Below are positions 43,852 to 53,067 of a stretch of DNA of 64,000 bases, piece after piece (positions within the stretch are counted from its first letter, which is position 1; the number at the start of each line of letters is the position of its first letter). A program made the position numbers and the translations under genes. Source of the stretch: Alkalibacillus haloalkaliphilus. GTDB taxonomy: Bacteria; Bacillota; Bacilli; Bacillales; Alkalibacillaceae. The stretch lies in assembly GCF_007991275.1 (NCBI RefSeq), contig NZ_BJYA01000014.1, positions 84,976 to 148,975 of the forward strand, given 5' to 3'. The notes under the pieces are model-generated. The model was not told the origin of the DNA, searched no databases, and was given only the letters and a program-made list of their open reading frames with translations.

Positions 43852-44631
43852 TTATTCTTCTTTCTCTTCTTCTTTCGCCCCTGCTTTCATTAACACTAAC
43901 GCCGTCACCCAAGACGTTATTGGGATGACGAGGGCTACACCAATTCCCGCCGCTAAAATTGTCACCATTTCACCACTAAAAATTTTCGAATTAACAATTT
44001 CTCCAAACGAATAATTAAGGTCCATAAACCAAATGAGAAGTGCCATGTATCCTCCAAAAAACGCAAAGAAAAGCGTATTTGTACTAGTTCCTAAAATATC
44101 TTTTCCGATACTTACACCTGATTGATATAGAGATTTTTGGCTTATATCAGGATTATGTCGGTATATTTCCCTCATAGGAGAAGAGATTGAGATTGCAACA
44201 TCTGTTATAGCTCCAATCGTACTCATAATGATGACCGAAGCCGCTATCTTAACGAAATCAACACCTAAATAAACAGAGAAACCTTTAATCTCCTCTATTT
44301 GCTCTTCGCTAAACCCTTGAATCATTGCGCTTTCGGTCATAAAGATAATAAATAAAAGCAAAGCAATGATCGTTGCCATCGTTGATATGAATGCGGTTTT
44401 CGTTTTAATATTAATTTCATTTATATAAAACAAGTTAATACAACTTAAAATAGTCGTCGCAATTAATGTAACTATAATAGGATCAATACTTGGATCAGCC
44501 ATAAATAAAATTGAAATAATTAAAATTACGAAATTGAAAAACAGTGCAATAAATGACCGCACGCCTTTTTGTCCACCAATCACAACCATTAAAATGAATA
44601 ATATAATTGCAAGCCACACTAATACACTCAT
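43852..44631 (-). CDS. YibE/F family membrane protein
   Basis: A 259-residue integral membrane protein with about seven helices. The region SVIIMSTIGAITDVAISIS and SGVSIGKDILGTSTNTLFFAFFG matches the YibE/F family. Function unknown. It overlaps the following-in-order partner gene by 4 bp (ATGA). It is half of a pair: the upstream gene at 44628 encodes the same C-terminal region plus an N-terminal extracytoplasmic part. A charged C-terminus (AKEEEKEE) ends the protein. Confidence 0.87.
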   Translation of the reverse strand: MSVLVWLAIILFILMVVIGGQKGVRSFIALFFNFVILIISILFMADPSIDPIIVTLIATTILSCINLFYINEINIKTKTAFISTMATIIALLLFIIFMTESAMIQGFSEEQIEEIKGFSVYLGVDFVKIAASVIIMSTIGAITDVAISISSPMREIYRHNPDISQKSLYQSGVSIGKDILGTSTNTLFFAFFGGYMALLIWFMDLNYSFGEIVNSKIFSGEMVTILAAGIGVALVIPITSWVTALVLMKAGAKEEEKEE

Positions 44632-45761
44632 ACTCTAGCCCTCTTTCGATTTATAAAGAAGATCGTCAAATAAACGCCAATTGGAATTGTGACGACAATC
44701 CCAATTCCACCAGCAAGCGCTCTCGCTAACTCTAGAGTTAAATTCATATTTAACGTAAATCCTAACGCTGCTGAGTTTTTTAAATACAAGATGATCATTG
44801 GAATTGATCCACTAATATAAACGAAGAACAAAATATTCGTCATCGTCCCCATAATGTCCTTTCCAATATCCATTCCTGATTTTCTTAAAGCTTTATTCGA
44901 AATGTTGCTATTCTTCTCGTATAAATTGAATAACGATGATGACATTGTAATGGCAACGTCCATAATAGCACCTAACGCCCCAATTAACACACCAGCCATA
45001 AAGACCATTTCTGGTGCACGTGTAACAAACTGCATCTCCTCATAACGCAAGCCTTCCCCTGCTGTCCCCCACATGACAAAAGACGTAACCGCAAACAAAA
45101 ACAATGTACCCAATAAAGTGGCAGCTATTGCGGCATACGTTTTTTCATTGTTTCCATTAACTAGAAGTAAGGATATTACGGTAAATAAAACAATACTAAC
45201 TCCACTAATGACAAGTAAGCTAATGTTTGCCGTTTGAATATAAAAATCTAATGCCAATGCAATGATCAGAGCATTAATCGCTAAACTGATCACAGAGTAA
45301 AAGCCTTGCCTTTGACCGACTAATAATAAGATAAAAACGAACGCCCAGGCAATTAACAACGTATAATGGTCTCGCTTCACGTCTAATATAGAACCTGTTA
45401 AGTGTCCATCTTCATTCGCCGTATCAATTGACACAAATAAATCATTTCCAACGCTATATTCATGATCATATGCTTGTGATGCAGCATATTCATTGTCTAG
45501 CTGAATCACTGAACCTTTAGCCTCTCCATTTTGAATAACACCTTCTAACCTTTGTGTTACTAGCTGGTCTTCATTACCATGCGGGTCTGTTACTTCCTCA
45601 CTTTGAACCGTTTCAACTTCCACGATTTCAGCGATTGAACGTTCATAAAACTCATGGTTATTATGAACAAACCAAAATGAGCCCACGACTAGAAGAAAGG
45701 TTAATATATATAAAGCGATTCGCTTCCTTGTTATAAATTGCGTTACACTATTTCTTCTCAC
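44628..45761 (-). CDS. YibE/F family membrane protein, long paralogue
   Basis: A 377-residue protein of the YibE/F family. After a first helix (ALYILTFLLVVGSFWFV) comes an extracytoplasmic domain of about 100 residues, then six to eight membrane helices with AGVLIGALGAIMDVAITMSS and GMDIGKDIMGTMTNILFFVY, the motif pair shared with the shorter paralogue downstream. GTG start at 45761, 7 nt after GGAGG. The overlap of the two genes suggests a heteromeric membrane complex of unknown role. Confidence 0.87.
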   Translation of the reverse strand: MRRNSVTQFITRKRIALYILTFLLVVGSFWFVHNNHEFYERSIAEIVEVETVQSEEVTDPHGNEDQLVTQRLEGVIQNGEAKGSVIQLDNEYAASQAYDHEYSVGNDLFVSIDTANEDGHLTGSILDVKRDHYTLLIAWAFVFILLLVGQRQGFYSVISLAINALIIALALDFYIQTANISLLVISGVSIVLFTVISLLLVNGNNEKTYAAIAATLLGTLFLFAVTSFVMWGTAGEGLRYEEMQFVTRAPEMVFMAGVLIGALGAIMDVAITMSSSLFNLYEKNSNISNKALRKSGMDIGKDIMGTMTNILFFVYISGSIPMIILYLKNSAALGFTLNMNLTLELARALAGGIGIVVTIPIGVYLTIFFINRKRARV

Positions 45762-45831
45762 AACAAAACCTCCACGCTTCTCTTACCTTTTATTATTTCA
45801 CAGAAACTGTGGAGCTTCAAAATGTTAAGAA

Positions 45832-45868
45832 AATCCCTATTAAAATGGCAACCACTTTAATAGGGATT
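45832..45868 (-). terminator. Terminator of the DAACS transporter gene
   Basis: AATCCCTATTAAA / TTTAATAGGGATT, 13-bp stem with an 11-nt loop, directly after the stop codon at 45877. Confidence 0.85.
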
Positions 45869-45876
45869 AAATCAAA

Positions 45877-47109
45877 CTATGATTGAGCTTCTACATGTTT
45901 TTCTTCGCTCTTATTAATAACTTTAGAACCTGTTAAGTCCCCTGTTACGTTTAGTGCTGTACAACCCATTCCTACGAGAGCATCAACTGCAACGAGTAGA
46001 GCAACTGCTTCCATCGGCAAACCTAACTGGACGAACACTGTTGCAATCATTACAATTCCAGCACCCGGAACACCGGCTGTACCAATCGATGCAAGTGTTC
46101 CAACAATGACAACCGTCAACATTTCAGCAAATGATAACGGTTGGCCGATTACCATCGATGCAAACACTGCTGACACCGCAATTCTAATAGCTGCGCCGTC
46201 CATATTAATCGTTGCACCAAACGGTAAGCTAAAGCTGTAAAGCGATTTATGAAGCTGCATTTTTCGCGCAGCATCCATCGTTAGCGGCAACGTACCCGCA
46301 CTACTTTGCGTAACAAAAGCAGTAAGCATTGGTGTTCTAGCTGACTTTAGGAATTGTAATGGAGAAGAGCCTGTAATCTTTAATAACGTTAAGTAAAGCG
46401 CAAGTTGTACAAATAATGCTACATAAAGGACAAGTACGAACTCTCCAAGTGAAATTATCGTGTCCATTCCATGACTCGCAACCGTTGTCGCAATAATTGC
46501 AAACACACCAATTGGAACGTATTGCAAGATGACGTGCATAATTTTAAACGTCGCTTCATTTAACGCTTCAATAATATTATATAAAGTTTCTCCTGATTGG
46601 CTGAAATTTTCAGATGACCTTAAGTAAGAAATAGCGATACCAAACACTAACGCTGTAAATATGATCCCTAGTAAATTCAATTCAGTAAAAGCCGTCACAA
46701 TGTTATCTGGAACGATATTTAGTAAGACACTAGCTACACCCGGATGTTCAGTCGTCTCATAAGCTTCTCCACCTTCAAGCGTCATACCTTGCCCTGGTGA
46801 GAACAAAGATGCTACAGATAAACCAACGATAATTGCAACAGCTGAAGTTATAGCATAATAGCCAAACACTTTACCTCCCATTCGCCCAACATCCCTTATA
46901 TGCGCTTGGTTAATTCCGACAATTAACGTAAACAATATAAGCGGTAAAATTAAAAACATTAATAAACGCAATAGAAGGTCTCCAAAAGGCTCTACATACG
47001 GAATTGCCTCTTCGGTCATAGTAAATCCTACAATTACTCCTAACAGTAACCCAATGGTGATCTTCATTATAAGTGAAGTTTCCCAATATATCCTTAACAA
47101 ACCTTTCAT
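45877..47109 (-). CDS. Dicarboxylate/amino acid:cation symporter (GltP/DctA type)
   Basis: A 410-residue transporter of the DAACS family with eight helices and two re-entrant loops. The family signatures TQSSAGTLPLTM (HP1 serine-rich loop) and GATINMDGAA (TM7) are present, and ITFVQLGLPMEAVALLVAVD-like sequence (here TVFVQLGLPMEAV) and the NVTGDL motif follow. It imports glutamate/aspartate or C4-dicarboxylates with Na+ or H+; the NMDG pattern points to cation coupling, but the substrate is uncertain. AGGGGAGGGG precedes the ATG. Confidence 0.92.
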   Translation of the reverse strand: MKGLLRIYWETSLIMKITIGLLLGVIVGFTMTEEAIPYVEPFGDLLLRLLMFLILPLILFTLIVGINQAHIRDVGRMGGKVFGYYAITSAVAIIVGLSVASLFSPGQGMTLEGGEAYETTEHPGVASVLLNIVPDNIVTAFTELNLLGIIFTALVFGIAISYLRSSENFSQSGETLYNIIEALNEATFKIMHVILQYVPIGVFAIIATTVASHGMDTIISLGEFVLVLYVALFVQLALYLTLLKITGSSPLQFLKSARTPMLTAFVTQSSAGTLPLTMDAARKMQLHKSLYSFSLPFGATINMDGAAIRIAVSAVFASMVIGQPLSFAEMLTVVIVGTLASIGTAGVPGAGIVMIATVFVQLGLPMEAVALLVAVDALVGMGCTALNVTGDLTGSKVINKSEEKHVEAQS

Positions 47110-47283
47110 ATTAACCCCTCCCCTTTTAATCCACAGTAAATCTATCTGTTTTTACTACTTTAAATATCGTATGTGAAAATCTATTTAATGTCAAAGTTTT
47201 TTCATAAGAAAAATAACCCTATATTCATAAGTTTTTACTTAATTGCAAACACTACAGACATATAACAATATGGAGGCTTATAT

Positions 47284-48306
47284 ATGATTGAAAATCAACC
47301 GAGGTTAACTTCAGCTGAAATCACAGGTGTCTGGACTGCATATATGAATGACAGTATGTCTAAATGTGTATTGAGCTATCTACTTCAACATGTTGAGGAT
47401 ACTGAAATTAAAGAAATTGTTCAATTTTCATTAGACTTATCTGTTCAACACATACAAACGTTAACAGACTTGTTTAAATCTGAGGAACTCCCTTTACCGA
47501 CAGCGTTTTCCTATGAAAATGATGTAAACCTAAATGCAGCAAGACTTTACACAGACCATTTTATGCTAACTTATGTTAACCAGATGGCTAGAGTAGGACT
47601 AGTTTCATATAGCGGATTCATTTCTATGAGCGCTCGCAAAGATATTAGAAACTATTTTATTGAGTGCCTGCAAGAGTCAGCAGAACTTTATGATCGAACG
47701 ACCCAGACGTTGTTAGATAAAGGCGTTTTCATTAGACCACCATATGTGAATTACCCAAAATCAACTGACTTTGTCGACAACAAGTCTTATTTAGCTGGCT
47801 TAAACCCGTTAAGTCAAAAACGTCCATTTAACACTGTAGAAATATCTCATCTATTTATGAATATTCAAACGAACACAATCGGTAGCAAATTATCACAAAG
47901 CCTCGCACAAACATCATCGAATGAGAAAGTTCAAAAATGGATGATTAGAGGTAAGGAAATTTCACAAAAGCATATCGAGATTTTCACTAAAAACTTAACA
48001 AATAATGATATTTCACCACCAAATTCATCCGATATCGGAGTAACAGATTCAACGACAGCGCCGTTCTCTGATAAATTAAACATGTTTCATATGTCACTTT
48101 TAGCAGCCGCAGGAATCGGGAACTATTCAACAGCTGCTGCTGCAAGTCAACGTCTTGATTTAATCGTTAACTACGAAAGGCTGTCAGTAGAAGTAGCAAG
48201 GTACGCGTTAGATGGAGCCGAGCTTATGATTAAAAACAACTGGTTGGAGGAACCTCCTGGCACAATCGATAAAAAAACATTAACTAAAAAGAAAGATGAA
48301 CATTAA
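47284..48306 (+). CDS. DUF3231 family protein (two tandem domains)
   Basis: A 340-residue protein made of two copies of a ~165-residue helical domain: LTSAEITGVWTAYMNDSMSK begins the first and NTVEISHLFMNIQTNTIGSK begins the second near residue 180. These are DUF3231, a ferritin-like four-helix family common in spore-forming bacilli. The function is unknown; association with sporulation or general stress is inferred only from distribution. A GGAGG site precedes the ATG; single gene with terminator. Confidence 0.85.
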   Translation: MIENQPRLTSAEITGVWTAYMNDSMSKCVLSYLLQHVEDTEIKEIVQFSLDLSVQHIQTLTDLFKSEELPLPTAFSYENDVNLNAARLYTDHFMLTYVNQMARVGLVSYSGFISMSARKDIRNYFIECLQESAELYDRTTQTLLDKGVFIRPPYVNYPKSTDFVDNKSYLAGLNPLSQKRPFNTVEISHLFMNIQTNTIGSKLSQSLAQTSSNEKVQKWMIRGKEISQKHIEIFTKNLTNNDISPPNSSDIGVTDSTTAPFSDKLNMFHMSLLAAAGIGNYSTAAAASQRLDLIVNYERLSVEVARYALDGAELMIKNNWLEEPPGTIDKKTLTKKKDEH

Positions 48307-48337
48307 GGAGATGTAATTAACCCATCTCCTTATTTTT
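48305..48337 (+). terminator. Terminator of the DUF3231 gene
   Basis: AAGGAGATG / CATCTCCTT with a 9-nt loop, then ATTTTT. Confidence 0.88.
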
Positions 48338-48412
48338 CTGCAAGCTTATTTCTAGACATTAACCGTAACTTATTTATACGATTAAGTTAAATTACTTGGA
48401 AAGGGTGGGAAT

Positions 48413-49066
48413 ATGAAAAAAGTTTTAGTCGTCGGTGCAAATGGCCAAATTGGTAAGCATTTAGTCACCTTCATTCAAGAAAGCGATCAATTAGAGGCAA
48501 AAGCAATGATTAGAAAGAAAAGCCAAGCTTCATTTTTTAAAGACCTTGGTGCAGATGTAGCTGTCGCAGATTTAGAAGGAGACATTGAAGATATAAAGAA
48601 AGCAGCTGAAGATGTAGACTCAATCGTCTTCACAGCTGGTTCTGGTCCACACACTGGCAAAGATAAAACAATTATGATCGATTTAGATGGGGCTGTTAAA
48701 ACGATTGAAGCTGCCAAACAAGCGAATGTGAAACGCTTTATTATGGTGAGTTCATTTGATACGACACGTGAAGCGATTCAATCAGCACCTGAATCATTCG
48801 CGCCATACGTTGCAGCCAAACACTATGCTGATAAATGGCTAAAAGACACTAACCTTGATTACACAATTGTTCACCCAGGACTGTTAACAAATGATGAAGG
48901 AACAGGACAAGTTAGCCTTTCAGGTCAAAGCGAGCCAACAGAAGTACCACGTGAAGATGTCGCCAAAGTCATTAAAGCTGCTGTAGAAAATGACAATACG
49001 ATCGGAAAATCATTTAAAGTTGTTAAGGGCAACCAAGCCGTTGAAGATGCGATTAAAGCTGTTTAA
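48413..49066 (+). CDS. NAD(P)-binding protein, atypical SDR (YhfK-like)
   Basis: A 217-residue atypical short-chain dehydrogenase with the N-terminal GANGQIGKHL nucleotide-binding motif, VVADLEGD-type second strand (VAVADLEGD), and VSSFDT plus YVAAKHYAD, in which Tyr and Lys occupy the SDR active site spacing (YxxxK). YIVHPGLLTND-like sequence (TIVHPGLLTND) follows. It belongs to the NmrA/YhfK-type proteins in Bacillus; whether it acts as an enzyme or a redox sensor is not clear. AAAGGGTGGG precedes the ATG. Confidence 0.86.
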   Translation: MKKVLVVGANGQIGKHLVTFIQESDQLEAKAMIRKKSQASFFKDLGADVAVADLEGDIEDIKKAAEDVDSIVFTAGSGPHTGKDKTIMIDLDGAVKTIEAAKQANVKRFIMVSSFDTTREAIQSAPESFAPYVAAKHYADKWLKDTNLDYTIVHPGLLTNDEGTGQVSLSGQSEPTEVPREDVAKVIKAAVENDNTIGKSFKVVKGNQAVEDAIKAV

Positions 49067-49119
49067 TTTACTTCATTAATGATATGATGACATAGGAAAA
49101 CAAGCATTGGAGAAATTCT

Positions 49120-50277
49120 ATGTCACAACATAAATCATTAACACCGCTTAAAACGTTTTTATTTGCGTTTTTTGCAACAAATACAATCATTTTGAGTTAT
49201 ATACCTATATATTTGCAAGAAGACTTGGGTTTGAGCGGTACTGAAATTGGATGGGTACTAGCTATAGGCCCCTTAGCAGCGCTTATATCAGAGCCTTTTT
49301 GGGGCTATATGAGCGATAAGTTTAAGACCGTTAAACGCATTTTAATTATTTTATTAACGGCTTTACTGTTATTCAGTGTCGTCTTTTTTAATGTTTACAG
49401 CTTAGGTCTAATTCTGACCTTTGCTTTCTTTATGTATTTCTTCTCTGCACCTGTTGGGGCGTTTGGTGATAGTTTAGCCCAACGTCGTGCAGATGAGCTC
49501 TCAATATCGTTTGGGACGATTAGAACGTGGGGGTCAATTGGTTTTGCTGTGTCTTCACTCGTTGTTGGGCAGTATTTAACGTGGACCGGCATAGAGAATA
49601 TCATTTGGCCTTACTTACTCTTTGGCTCATTAGCCCTTTTAGTTGCTTTTAGACTAACGGATGCAGAGCCTTCTAAAGAATCGGTTAGCCTTAAAAGTGT
49701 TAAACTACTTTTTCAGAACAAACGCTTAATGTTCTTCTTGCTATTTATCATGTTCATTACGATCTCACATCGTACGAGTGATAGCTTTATTGGTATTTAC
49801 ATCGTTGAATTAGGTGGAACCGAAAGCTTAGTCGGGGTCTCTTGGTTTGTCGGTGTAATCAGTGAAGCTGCTATATTTGCAACAGCTGCCTTCTGGTTTA
49901 AAAAGTATCACACACTAATGTTCATTATTGTAGCTGGAGTCCTTTATACGATTCGTTGGTTTTTATTTGGCGTGATCCACGACCCTTGGGTTGTAATCGG
50001 CTTGCAGTTTCTACACGGTCTAACTTTTGCTGTTCTTTATTTAGCAGCATTTGATTACATTACAAGACTAATTCCAAAAGTCGTCCAAGGAACTGGTCAC
50101 CTTATGTTCCATACCGTCTTTTTCGGTATATCAGGCATTATCGGATCGCTTATGGGTGGACCTATAATTGATCACTATAGCGCTAATGCCCTTTATACAG
50201 TATTAGGCTTTTTCGCTCTAGTTGGAACGATATTAATCATAATTTATCACGTAATACTAAATGTAAGAAGAGCATAA
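49120..50277 (+). CDS. MFS transporter (MFS_1-like, PPP/LacY-related)
   Basis: A 385-residue 12-helix transporter. Helix 1 ends YIPIYLQEDLGLSGTEIGWV, then GYMSDKFKTVKR forms the loop 2-3 motif of MFS proteins, and RADELSISFGTIRTWGSIGF is characteristic of the 3-phenylpropionate transporter/YwbF-like family. Substrate unknown. It follows the SDR gene by 53 bp with its own GGAGA site, so the two may be co-transcribed. A convergent terminator follows. Confidence 0.86.
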   Translation: MSQHKSLTPLKTFLFAFFATNTIILSYIPIYLQEDLGLSGTEIGWVLAIGPLAALISEPFWGYMSDKFKTVKRILIILLTALLLFSVVFFNVYSLGLILTFAFFMYFFSAPVGAFGDSLAQRRADELSISFGTIRTWGSIGFAVSSLVVGQYLTWTGIENIIWPYLLFGSLALLVAFRLTDAEPSKESVSLKSVKLLFQNKRLMFFLLFIMFITISHRTSDSFIGIYIVELGGTESLVGVSWFVGVISEAAIFATAAFWFKKYHTLMFIIVAGVLYTIRWFLFGVIHDPWVVIGLQFLHGLTFAVLYLAAFDYITRLIPKVVQGTGHLMFHTVFFGISGIIGSLMGGPIIDHYSANALYTVLGFFALVGTILIIIYHVILNVRRA

Positions 50278-50309
50278 AAAAGGGCTGTCTCGCTATTGAG
50301 ACAGCCTTT
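50276..50309. terminator. Bidirectional terminator
   Basis: GGCTGTCTC / GAGACAGCC with A/T runs, between the convergent MFS and GrpB-type genes. Confidence 0.9.
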
Positions 50310-50315
50310 AGTTTA

Positions 50316-50840
50316 TTATTTTAAAACAGATTTTATAAACATTTCTTTACTTTCAGCATAAGCTGTTACATCTTTAGGGTGTTCTTCCGCTAGCTTAAGC
50401 TTTAGCGCTTCATACTCTTTAGCAAGGTCTTGATTGGCATTCAGTCGATCTCGAAATTGAATGTGTGCATTCCACCAATCACCATTATACTCAACAACGT
50501 GGAGAAAATGCGTCTTCGTATAATCCTCGTCTTTGATATAAGGAAACTTTGCAAAGACAATTTTCCCTTCTATCTCTTGTTTCTGCAACATGTAATAATC
50601 CGCTTCACTCATTCTTTTTAGGCCTAGTAATTGAACGTCTTCTAAACTTTTTAACCCAACGACAAGATCAATAATCGGTTTTGCCTTCAAACCTTTTATA
50701 GCTGTACTGCCAATATGCTCAATACCTAAGACGTGTTCTCCAACCATGTTTTGTAGCAGCTGTTTTTCTTGTTGGAATAGTTGAGGCCATTCTGGGTTGT
50801 AGTTGACAAGCTTCACTTCACCTTTGCTTAACCCTAACAT
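50316..50840 (-). CDS. GrpB/UPF0157 family protein
   Basis: A 174-residue protein of the GrpB (UPF0157) family, a nucleotidyltransferase-like fold. VNYNPEWPQLFQQEKQ near the start, then HIGSTAIKGLKAKPIIDLVV, which corresponds to the GS and D positions of the Pol-beta fold, and FLHVVE..WWNAHIQFRD later. No biochemical role is established. AGGGGG precedes the ATG. A likely -35/-10 pair (TTTACA, 17 nt, TATAGA) lies upstream between this gene and the DUF421 remnant. Confidence 0.87.
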   Translation of the reverse strand: MLGLSKGEVKLVNYNPEWPQLFQQEKQLLQNMVGEHVLGIEHIGSTAIKGLKAKPIIDLVVGLKSLEDVQLLGLKRMSEADYYMLQKQEIEGKIVFAKFPYIKDEDYTKTHFLHVVEYNGDWWNAHIQFRDRLNANQDLAKEYEALKLKLAEEHPKDVTAYAESKEMFIKSVLK

Positions 50841-50964
50841 TTAATACCCCCTAAGTAGTGGTGTATGACCATCATAAGGGGTTTCTCACTTAAATTGTAG
50901 TCTAATAATCATTTCTATATTATGGTATAATAGAATTGTAAAATAAAGAGGGTGTTAGCTTATT

Positions 50965-51150
50965 TCAAATGGTCCGGATGACTATTGGCTGTATGATTAT
51001 TGAACCAATAGAGATCATGACAACAGTTTGTGCCAAAGTCATTTGTGATATAGATTTTCGACCAGCAAGCCGAAGAAATAGTAACCCCGCTAAAACCATT
51101 ATTAACACTTCAAATACAATGTTCACAGTTTCACACCCTTGGTTAATCAC
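50965..51150 (-). pseudogene. Remnant of a DUF421 (YetF/YdfS-type) membrane protein gene
   Basis: The 61-residue frame contains FEVLIMVLAGLLFLRLAGRK, then SISQMTLAQTVVMISIGSII, which is the N-terminal helix pair of DUF421 proteins. Complete members have about 150-240 residues with a soluble C-terminal domain. Here a TGA follows the second helix and no continuation is visible in any frame before the GrpB promoter. It is therefore a truncated remnant, unless a shortened peptide is functional. Confidence 0.7.
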
Positions 51151-51218
51151 AACATAATATATTTACATAGCCCCCCTAAAACTTATTTTAGGGAGCATTA
51201 GTGCTTGCTATATAGCAA

Positions 51219-51815
51219 CTATTTTCGCTCATCAAAATCATCCGGGTTTAATTCATCTGTAATATCATCATTTAAACGTCCACTTCTCGGGCGGCCAGTC
51301 CTTTCATCAAAGTCATCTGGATTTATCTCATCAGCCACTTCATTTTTCGTTTTACGGTATTCGGAATGTTGATTTTCACGTTCATGTTTTGGTTCCAATT
51401 CGTCAGATACCTCCGTTTGTAGTTGGTAATTTTGCTGTCTCTTTTCTGTGACCTCTCTTTGTTCACTTTCTTCATAATCTCGCTTAACGAACATATGAAA
51501 GAACAACTCGAATACAGTTACTCCGACTGCAGCAATTAATGAAGCTTGAAATATTGGTCCTCCTGGCATAATAAAACCTAGCATTAAATAAAGGACAACA
51601 AAGGATAGGAAGAAATCCGAAATAGTGGCAACTATATTATTAGTTCGCAATAATATAAGCAAATCACCGATAATGTAGGAGATCGCGCCTAATATTAATG
51701 TAATGAATAAAACATTAGCAAAAGTCACTTGATAACCGAATCCTAAAATCACATACAAAAGAATAAATGATGCGATTGCTTTTGTTAGTATTAACTTGAA
51801 ATGGTTCATATCCAA
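51219..51815 (-). CDS. YndM family protein (DUF2512) with charged C-terminal repeats
   Basis: A 198-residue protein with four N-terminal membrane helices (ILTKAIASFILLYVILGFGY, ISYIIGDLLILL, LSFVVLYLMLGFIM and LIAAVGVTVFELFFHMFV) matching DUF2512/YndM, followed by ~85 charged residues. The tail contains DEINPDDFDER and DELNPDDFDER, separated by TGRPRSGRLNDDIT, i.e. two copies of the motif. TTG start with GGAGTG 7 nt upstream, or the ATG 6 nt later. Function unknown. Confidence 0.8.
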   Translation of the reverse strand: MDMNHFKLILTKAIASFILLYVILGFGYQVTFANVLFITLILGAISYIIGDLLILLRTNNIVATISDFFLSFVVLYLMLGFIMPGGPIFQASLIAAVGVTVFELFFHMFVKRDYEESEQREVTEKRQQNYQLQTEVSDELEPKHERENQHSEYRKTKNEVADEINPDDFDERTGRPRSGRLNDDITDELNPDDFDERK

Positions 51816-51950
51816 TTCTTTTCACTCCTTTCTTAACGTTTAGTTTGGGTAGAGAAGGTGACAATATGCATTGTGAGCGAATTTTATAAATCACATTATT
51901 TGTAATTTATGTGACGAATAGGAGTGAAAAAATTCAAAAACTAAATTCAA

Positions 51951-52403
51951 TCAATTCATGATATCATGAACAAAATAAGTGCCTAAACCTACACCAATTA
52001 AGCCCCATACGACAATACTAATAACATGCCAGTAAACGACTTTCCTTTTACTTGCTCCAGCTGCAAGAGAAGCGAAAGCAGCAATATGTCCAGAAGCGAC
52101 TAATGGGGCTAAAAGTGCTACACCAGGTACACCATATTTTTCATACCTTTCTCTAGCTTTACTCGCTCTTCTATGAATAAACCCCTTTTGTTTTGCCTCT
52201 CGAAAGCGAACGAGCCACGCATTAAATGGCACAATAATCATCATCAACGACAACAAATTACCTAACATACTAATAACGAGTGCCAATAAGATTGGAAGGC
52301 CAATTAATGTACCAATTGCTGCACCACCTGGCGACTCAACAAACGGAATTAAAGATAATAGAAAAATCCCTATTGCTTGCAATAACTCATTCACCTCACC
52401 CAA
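51951..52403 (-). CDS. Small multi-drug export family membrane protein
   Basis: A 150-residue membrane protein of the Sm_multidrug_ex (PF06695-type) family: LLSLIPFVESPGGAAIG at the start, ERYEKYGVPGVALLAPLV in the middle and a last helix VVWGLIGVGLGTYF. Despite the family name, transport of drugs is not shown for most members. The start is uncertain: the TTG at 52403 has no clear ribosome binding site, while a TTG at the LLQ leucine 15 nt later has GAGGTG 9 nt upstream. Single gene. Confidence 0.75.
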   Translation of the reverse strand: MGEVNELLQAIGIFLLSLIPFVESPGGAAIGTLIGLPILLALVISMLGNLLSLMMIIVPFNAWLVRFREAKQKGFIHRRASKARERYEKYGVPGVALLAPLVASGHIAAFASLAAGASKRKVVYWHVISIVVWGLIGVGLGTYFVHDIMN

Positions 52404-52461
52404 AGAGTTAAGAACATTTTGTATAGTTTCTCGATAAATATTTGCTCACCTCCTACTAACC

Positions 52462-53067
52462 TTACAAAGCTTTCTGTTGATAAATAATTGTAGAAGCTAA
52501 CCAAGAGACGCCATAAACCACCAAAATCGTTAATGTCCCAAATACATATAACTCAACTGTTGAAAGATTTAACACGAATTCTGTTAGTGTAGTGAAGTTT
52601 TCCATTACATATGGAATGGCATTTTCTACAATGAATAAAAAGACGAAAAAGCTTATTAACACAACAATCATCAAGTAGCCAGGCTTAAATATATAAAAGA
52701 TCGGAAACGTTAATGCTGCAAACAACATAAACATTGTTGCTCCAATTGCAATTTCATTTAATGTAAAAGATTGGTTGAAGACTAGTAGCAATAAACTTGT
52801 TAAACCAATCGCTAAGAGCATATAGACGACTGCCCCAATGTAACGAGAAGCGACAATTTCTTTACGTGTATAAGGTAAGGAGTTTAACAAAATGTTCGTC
52901 TCTGCCTTTTCATCATAGTAAAAAGCATTAAATGGAATAAATACGCTAGCGACCAAAGCGATTAAAGTTGTAGATGTACCCATAATAATGAAGAACAAAA
53001 TAAATGGGATGAAGATTAACATCATCTTCTTCTGTAAAATAAGGTCTCGCCTAAATAAATTAAACAT
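52462..53067 (-). CDS. ABC-2 type transporter permease of the second GntR-ABC module
   Basis: A 201-residue integral membrane protein with six helices, for example LIFIPFILFFIIMGTSTT and VVYMLLAIGLTSLLLLVF. The extended YDEKAETNILLNSLPYTRKE segment is characteristic of ABC-2 permeases (it is the part facing the ATPase). It overlaps the ATPase gene by 8 bp and has GAAAGGGGG as ribosome binding site. Substrate unknown, likely a membrane-active compound as in other YtrA-regulated transporters. Confidence 0.85.
   Translation of the reverse strand: MFNLFRRDLILQKKMMLIFIPFILFFIIMGTSTTLIALVASVFIPFNAFYYDEKAETNILLNSLPYTRKEIVASRYIGAVVYMLLAIGLTSLLLLVFNQSFTLNEIAIGATMFMLFAALTFPIFYIFKPGYLMIVVLISFFVFLFIVENAIPYVMENFTTLTEFVLNLSTVELYVFGTLTILVVYGVSWLASTIIYQQKAL

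Noticed and set aside
50846..50883. Leader hairpin hiding the grpB ribosome binding site
   Set aside because: Only about six consecutive pairs with a bulge and a long loop; too weak to report as a regulatory structure.
50969..51157. Plus-strand 62-codon frame
   Set aside because: Exact mirror of the DUF421 remnant on the minus strand, which has the recognisable family sequence; the plus frame has none.
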